In this document: positions 57,181 through 64,000 of the stretch, piece by piece
Layout: each line of letters begins with the position of its first letter
Numbering within the stretch: the first letter of the stretch is position 1
DNA from: Adiantum capillus-veneris
Taxonomy: Eukaryota > Streptophyta > Polypodiopsida > Polypodiales > Pteridaceae
Assembly: GCA_014529385.2 (NCBI GenBank)
Contig: CM043966.1
Coordinates: 99,998,587 to 100,062,586 of the forward strand
Reading direction: 5' to 3'
Length of the DNA stretch: 64,000 bases
Notes under the pieces: model-generated
What the model saw: the letters and a program-made list of their open reading frames with translations, nothing else
Told to the model about the DNA's origin: nothing
Database searches by the model: none
Made by a program: the position numbers and the translations under genes

Positions 57181-58103
57181 TGTTGGCGGATACGCTGCGA
57201 CGGACGTCGGCACAGCGAGAACTCACCTTATAAGATTTGTCAGCTAAGGACAAAGTTCGACCCGCAGGCGCGTGGAAGCAAGCATAGGGTGTCAATCTAC
57301 ACTCGATCGACTCTCGACTAATTCCTACAGAGGTCTCTACCCAATGTCTAAGCTACAGCCTTCAGGACTGCATAAGAGGAGATTTCCTACAACGCTTCCA
57401 AGAGCCAAATACCCATCAAACGGTCTCAAAATGCCATAGAACTTGAAGGAGACCCTACTAACACCAATAGGTCGCTCTCCCTAAGGTCTATGAACCAAAA
57501 TCCCAACCCTAAACACCTGGTACAAAATCACGTAGGATGTCTAGCCAAAATTTGCAGGTCGTCGTTTTCAAAATCTAAAATGCCTAATGTGTAGCTCTAC
57601 TCAATGCGAACGCGTGGATATGCTGAAATGCAAAAACGGATAACGTATGCTCACCGAATCACCAGATGAAGCTCATAGGTCGAGCTCGCAAACCAGACCG
57701 TACGCGCGCAATGTAGGTATTGGCGCGTAGCTCTCGTCGGGGACAACACGCTGCACTTCTCCGCACTCAATTCCAAGCACCGGTGCACGCGTAGTGTCAA
57801 GATGAAGCTCTCACTCTCTCTCGTACACAATACACTCACTCACAAACTTCACTTTTTAAAAATGACAAAGGTTCTTAATTAAGGTCAAAAAGTGGTATAA
57901 ATACCTTACAATCTCAAACCCTAATGTTCCAATTTTACCATCTACTCAATCTAAATGTCAAAAATGGGATACAATCTGGAAACTTTTGTAAGCCCCAATA
58001 TTTACAAAGGTGAAATGTCGGGTTTTCTCAATAAATGAATAATTACAAAAAATAATAATCCGTTGAGCAGTCATTTCCCGTAGGGTGTGTCCAGATTCTA
58101 ACA
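57181..58103 (-). repeat. 5' LTR of element F
   Basis: It pairs with 41112-42016. It has about 20 bases (around CTCCCTAAGGTCTATGAACC) missing from the other copy. Half-palindrome ACGTAGGATGTCT at 57530-57542. Confidence 0.95.
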
Positions 58104-58108
58104 AGTAG
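58104..58108. other. Target site duplication of element F, right copy
   Basis: AGTAG, identical to 41107-41111. Confidence 0.9.
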
Positions 58109-59075
58109 CAAAAGAAGCACTTGGAAAGAAAATGGGAAAGCCAAAGAATTTGATGAATGGAAAGACCAAAGGGAATTGGCACCAAAGATTACTAAGAATC
58201 TAGAGAAAAAGAAGCCTGAAGTTCTAGAGTGCTCAGAGGCAAGATTTATACAGAGAATTCTAGTACCAGATACATTACTATTGGAAACTCAAAGTGTAGG
58301 TACCAATGCAGTACCAGTAGAGTCTTCTGATAGCAACAGTAATACTAACAGTGAACAAGATGAAATTGAGGTAAAGATGTGTCAGAGGATACAGTAGTTG
58401 ACCATTGAGCTAGAGGACATAAGGCAAAGCTTACTACTTGTAGCCAAGTTTATCAAGAACAAGAGGAAGCAAGCAGAGGCAATGACAATGGAAGTGCATC
58501 AAGTCAAAGATGATGAAGTTATAGTAATCCAACTGGATTACAACAACAAGAAGCAATGGGAGCCGCTATCAAAAGTTATACTCGATGGTGGGGCTGGTGT
58601 AAATATCATTAGAGAACACATGAAGGAAAAGATGGGCATTACTAATTTCAAACCAGCACCATTCACAGTGAGAATGGCATATCAGAGAATTGTATAGCCA
58701 AGTGGGTTATTAGAGAACCTACACATCAAAGTAGGATCAAAGAAGTTCAAGACAAGCTTCTTGATCTTGGATGTGCAAGGGGCATACAGTATGCACTTAG
58801 GTAGACCATGGTTGAGAAGTGCCGATTCCATTCAGGATTATGCCAATCAAACATTGACCTTCCAGGGCTCACAAAAGAGAATTCAAATCAAAACCAATAA
58901 CACCCGAAAGTGGAAGACGGATCTTAGGCCAGAAGAGCTATGCAAGAAATATGGCAACAAGAAGATAGAAAAGATGTTGGCCAGTCTGAATATTTTTCCA
59001 GTAGCAAAAATAGATCTAACAACAATACTATTGGAGAAACAGAAAGCAGAGGAACAGCACCAACAGTTCCTATAG
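58109..59075 (+). pseudogene. Gag end and protease of element E
   Basis: The frame resumes directly after element F. Frames 58176-58397, 58398-58697 and 58761-59075 follow each other with single stops. The protease active site reads VILDGGAGVNII (D-G-G-A for D-S/T-G-A) and the C-terminal block FLILDVQGAYSMHLGRPWLRS (L-G-R-P-W) follows. This is the Athila/Tat style of retropepsin. The order gag-PR-RT shows it belongs with 39439-41106. Confidence 0.75.
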
Positions 59076-60230
59076 CATTTCATGGAGAGCAATGTGGATG
59101 AAAGACCATTAAGTCTTAATGGAGTTACAAAGGGTAATGGTAGGACACAAAGTCCTAATGATACTGGCACTGCAAAAAATCCAAAGGAGAAGAAAAGCGG
59201 TAGCAGTAGTACAACTGTTAATACTAGAGAATTTCCTACAATAGATAGAATTTATGATTCTAGTAGTGAAGAAGTAGATAGTAACTATGGCGCAAAAACC
59301 ATAACTGAAAAAGAAGCAGAAGTAATGGCCAAAAGGAAGAGTGGAATGCCAAACTAGTTACTACCAGATGACCAAGAAATAGAAGAATGGAACTTAGGTT
59401 CAAAGCAAGACCCTAAAATGATAAAGATCAATAAACACTTGAAGAAGGAACTCAAAGACAAAGCATGGAACCTATTCCTAAAAGAAAAAGATGTGTTTGC
59501 ATGGGAACACACAGATCTAAAAGGGGTAGATCCAAAGGTCTGCCAGCACAGGATACCACTAAAGCCAGATGCAAGACCAGTACGTCTACAAAGGTACAAG
59601 ATGAATCTAACTATGTAAAGAAGGTCAAAGAAGAGATAGACAATCTACTAAAGGCAGGGTTCATTACTGAAGTAGAAAGCATCAACTAGTTATTTCCAAT
59701 AGTGATAGTTCCCAAGGAGAATGACAAAGTGAGAGTATGTGTAGACTACAAGAAGCTAAATGCCCAAACCATCAAAGATCCATTTCCATTACCCTTCATT
59801 GACATGATGTTAGATGAAATAGTAGGGCATGAAATGTATAGCTTCATGGATAGTTACAGTGGGTACAACCAGTTAAAGATTGCACCTGAAGATAGATCAA
59901 AGACTACTTTCATTACAAAGTGGGGAGCTTTCATGTATTTGGTCAGCCATTTGGGTTTTGTAATGCTCCCGCCACATTTTAAAATGATGGAGGTCTTCAA
60001 TGAATTTTTTCATAAATTGTTAGCAATCTTTGTGGATGATTTTACCATCTATTCTACTCAAGAGTTGCACATACTATTCTTGGAAATGGTGTTTCAGAGG
60101 TGCAGAGAAAAGAGAATCTGCTTGAACCCATTTAAGTCAGTATTCATGGTTTGGAAAGGACAACTGTTGGGGAATGTTGTATCCAAAAATGGGATTGAAA
60201 TGGCCGCTGACAAAGTTACATGCATTTAGT
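59076..60230 (+). pseudogene. Reverse transcriptase of element E
   Basis: After a linker (59082-59357) come LFLKEKDVFAWEHTDLKG, the approach HRIPLKPDARPVRLQRY, then, after a frame change near 59610, VKEEIDNLLKAGFI. RT blocks follow: IVIVPKENDKVRVCVDYKKLN, DPFPLPFIDMML, the palm SFMDSYSGYNQLKIAPEDRSKTTF, a damaged FGLTNAP block (GFVMLPPHF), and the catalytic box LAIFVDDFTIYS (FVDD). LGNVVSKNGIEM ends RT. A TAG ends the frame at 60228. Several key blocks are altered. Confidence 0.8.
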
Positions 60231-60239
60231 AGGCAAGGC

Positions 60240-60904
60240 CACCAAGGAATGTATCTAAATTAAGTTCATTCCTGGGGCACATTAACTTCTACAGGAGGTT
60301 TATACATATGATTGCTACAAAGGTAATAGTGTTATATGTATTGACCTAGAAGGGTGTAAGGTTTATCTGGACATCAGAGTGTCAAGAAATCTTCCAAGCT
60401 TTGAAAGATGCAGTCAATAGAAAGCCTATACTGAGGCAACCAAACTAGGATGTCATTTTCCATGTACATGTAGATGCATCAAGGGTGGCCATGGGTGCCA
60501 TTTTGACACAGCCATATGGAAAATCAGATTATCCAATATACTTTGCCAGTAAGAGATTCATTAAGGCAAGACAAAGCTACTCAACTACTAAAGAGAAGCA
60601 ATTGGGAATGGTTTTTAGTGCAACCAAGTTCATACATTACCTACTGGGGAAGCTATTTCATTTTTATGTTGACCACCATACATTATTGTACTTAATCAAT
60701 AAGGTGGTGATTCAAGGAAGACTCATCAGGTGGATGATATTTCTAATGGAATTCAAGTTTTTCCACAAACCAGGGAAGAACCATTGTGGAGCAGAATTTC
60801 TATCCAGAAGTACAGAAGGGAATGAAGCAGAGTCATTGCGAGATGAGCCAGTAGATGTTGAATCATTTCAGACAGCTATAGTAGTAGTGGAGGAATTGGA
60901 TCCA
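60240..60904 (+). pseudogene. RNase H of element E; integrase absent
   Basis: FLGHINFYRRFIHMIA is followed by IWTSECQEIFQALKDAV and, in the frame 60485-60961, FHVHVDASRVAMGAILTQ, YPIYFASKRFIKARQSYSTTKEKQLGMVF, FHFYVDHHTLLYLIN and the RNase H end GKNHCGAEFLSR. Stops lie near 60228, 60348 and 60450. The frame continues straight into the LTR-like repeat at 60905, so the integrase is deleted. Confidence 0.8.
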
Positions 60905-61004
60905 TGTGTTGAGAGGAAAGCATCGAGTATTTTTAGGGTTTTGCTCCTTAATAATAGCTAGTACATTGCCCCGTCGAAGTGGAGTGATTATTGACATCCC
61001 AATT

Positions 61005-61008
<4 letters not shown>
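60905..61008 (+). repeat. LTR-start repeat of element E, 3' copy
   Basis: TGTGTTGAGAGG ... GTGATTATTGACATCCCAATTCCTT matches 36253-36359 and, like that copy, ends in a (CT)n tract. Confidence 0.7.
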
Positions 61009-61079
<71 letters not shown>

Positions 61080-61106
61080 ATGGTAGTGTATCACTACCAT
61101 TGGAGA

Positions 61107-61142
<36 letters not shown>
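61009..61142. repeat. (CT)n hairpin (GA)n inverted structure
   Basis: A (CT)n tract (61009-61076), a perfect 12-base inverted repeat CCAATGGTAGTG / CACTACCATTGG with a TAT loop (61077-61103), then a (GA)n tract to 61142. The whole is one long inverted repeat. Confidence 0.9.
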
Positions 61143-61145
<3 letters not shown>

Positions 61146-61245
61146 TTCAAAATGAGGGAGAGAGAGGGAGACCTTAGAAAGAAGGCATAACCCCCATAAA
61201 ACTTGTAAGACATAACAAAAAACTATCTTCGATAGGTGGAGGCAC

Positions 61246-62579
<1,334 letters not shown>

Positions 62580-63440
62580 AGGACCGAGTGCCTGCGGACT
62601 ATCATGCTACATCTACAGCCTCAAAGCAGCGAAGTGAACTTCAAAAGTGGGACAAGTGCCTGCGGAATATCAGGCTACCATAAGAGCCCCAAACAACACA
62701 CAAAGACAAGATCTTCACAAGCAGGACATGTGCCTGCAGACCATCAGGCTATGTAAGAGCCAATTAGCATCAGCAGAGCCGGGGACCCGATTTCGACTCG
62801 GGTGGACCGTGCACCAACCAACCAAGCAAAGCCGGGTACCCGCAGTGGGCAGACCGAGCACCAACCCAAACAGCAAAGCCGGGGACCCAACTCGACTTGG
62901 GTGGACCGAGCACAACCAAACGAAGCTAGAGGCCGGCATTCAGGCGGGCCATGCATCTTTTTCCTTAGCACACAGATTCGGGGATAGCCCCCCACAAAGA
63001 CGGCTCAACACAAGAGCCACATGAGGAACGCCCCCTCTCAAGAAGGCCGGAGGTTGAGTGATGCCTCCCGCAGTGACGGTCTACGAGATAGCACTGCTCA
63101 TACACACAATCCAACATCAGCCCAATCAGAGTGGGCACATCTTCAGCAGAAGAAGGCAACCAAGGCTATGTCCACCCCGACGGTGGCATAGACCCTTAAG
63201 CAAATACACCTACATCCGGGCTCAGACAGGAGCCCATCCAAGGTAAAGACAGCGAATACGCCTACATCAGGCTCACAAGGAGCCATAGAGGTACCATGAA
63301 GAGTACACCTACATTCGGCTCAGACAGGAGCCTCAACAGGTAAACAAGCAACCAAGCCCAACATTCGGCTCAGGGTGGAGCCTCAAAGGGCACACACAAA
63401 AGGAACGTGGTGCGACCACATCGGGTTCAAGAGGAAGAGC
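62580..63440. repeat. Degenerate tandem array with GGCTC...GAGCC stem-loops
   Basis: The core is (C)ATC-GGCTC, 6-7 bases, GAGCC. Clear copies lie at 63002-63018, 63219-63234, 63270-63284, 63317-63332 and 63367-63382 (steps of 51, 47 and 50). Weaker copies are near 62673 and 62745. Between 62776 and 62925 another unit, AGCCGGG(G/T)ACCC...GTGGACCGAGCAC, repeats three times at about 50-base steps. Confidence 0.75.
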
Positions 63441-64000
63441 CCCACCATCAACCCTCTTTCTTTCAACCGAGCTTCAACCCTTTATCCAGATCGCAGCGGA
63501 TCTAAACAAGGGAAAAAACGAAGACCCAAGATGAGTGATTCTCAAGTTTGTTTTCGTCGGCCAACGAAGGCAGGTTTGTTAAGAACAAGTCGAAGTTCTT
63601 CCAGAACTACACAGATAGATGTGAGCACTCAGGCTCAATCAAGCAACAAGCTTCAAGCAGATAACAAGGAACAGAAGCGGATCGGCCAATCTTCTTCTCT
63701 ACGAGTTACCTACTTCAAGTCTTGCCCTCAAGTTTGCAAGACTCACATCCGAATTTTCAGGTTCAAACGAGTCCTGAAGTATGCCAAAGCTTCAAGGTAT
63801 CAATGGGATTGTCCCTCCGGTAGTCTCAGGAAAACCTTGGTTTGTATGCCAAGGAAGTTATCAGTTAGGCTTCATCTTTTTGGTCAAGGGACGGACCGGT
63901 GCTCAATAAGCCTAAAAGGTACCTTCTGCAACGTACCTTACTTCATCAAGCAGGTAAGCTCACCTTCGTCGCCATCTAGGAAGGAATCAGCACGAAGTCA
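63441..64000. other. Unassigned end of window
   Basis: No gene or repeat is recognised. It may be the leader of a further retrotransposon continuing to the right. Confidence 0.35.

Larger units (their letters stand above)
41112..58103 (-). mobile_element. Large Gypsy element F (17 kb) with extra ORF and palindrome clusters
   Basis: LTRs of 905 (41112-42016) and 923 (57181-58103) bases with TGTTGGCGG...TCTAACA ends and a perfect AGTAG duplication. On the minus strand: tRNA-Asp type primer site (57161-57179), long leader, gag, protease, RT, then, beyond a Copia fragment, a second leader and a long extra ORF, and a polypurine tract (42017-42030). RNase H and integrase of F itself are not visible. 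LTRs differ at several percent of positions by eye, so it is older than element D. Confidence 0.9.

Noticed and set aside
57893-57905. TATA box of element F in plus orientation (GGTATAAATACC)
   Set aside because: It reads as TATAAATA on the plus strand, opposite to gag, primer site and polypurine tract. It is nearly symmetric, so it cannot decide orientation; an antisense promoter is possible but unsupported.
62647-63024. Three overlapping ORFs in the right-hand array
   Set aside because: All three derive from the tandem repeats. No start context or motif supports a protein.

Overview
The window is a repeat-rich plant nuclear segment. I find no convincing single-copy host gene; almost all interpretable sequence is LTR retrotransposon in several nested layers, most of it decayed. 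The plant assignment rests on four things: Ty3/Gypsy and Ty1/Copia pol genes of plant type, primer-binding sites of the plant iMet and tRNA-Asp kinds, a chromodomain integrase, and a short element with 5S-rRNA-like LTR sequence (Cassandra type, known from vascular plants). Long CT, GT and GA microsatellites are abundant. I cannot name the species.

Layout, left half. Positions 1-3970 hold the 5' half of a minus-strand Gypsy element (A). Positions 4294-6624 hold a plus-strand Copia fragment (gag to integrase, no RT). Positions 6625-33450 hold a minus-strand Gypsy element (B), 6625-13491, whose right-hand LTR was interrupted twice. The first interruption is element C (13492-23342), a plus-strand unit with two LTRs, gag/protease-like remnants and no polymerase. 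The second is element D (24423-33408), a plus-strand chromovirus with nearly identical LTRs, the youngest and best-preserved element here. Element D appears to start its gag protein in an exon inside the LTR and to splice it to the body.

Layout, right half. 33547-36192 is unassigned. From about 36253 to 61008 lies a decayed plus-strand Gypsy element (E). Its tentative 5' LTR carries microsatellites and a Cassandra-like TRIM (37128-37816) with one LTR inverted. Its gag is split by element F (41112-58103), a 17 kb minus-strand Gypsy element with a perfect AGTAG target duplication. F carries a long extra coiled-coil ORF after pol and an opposite-strand Copia RT/RNase H fragment. It also has two clusters of four copies each of a near-perfect palindrome with core ACATCCTACGCGTAGGATGT. 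The clusters lie in the leader of gag and in the leader of the extra ORF. E resumes after F with protease, RT and RNase H and has no integrase. 61371-64000 is GC-richer, non-coding, and has a stem-loop repeat array.

The strongest candidates for something undescribed are the palindrome family and extra ORF of F, the LTR-exon splicing design of D, and the inverted-LTR Cassandra. Gene functions are inferred from motifs read by eye; no database search was possible.
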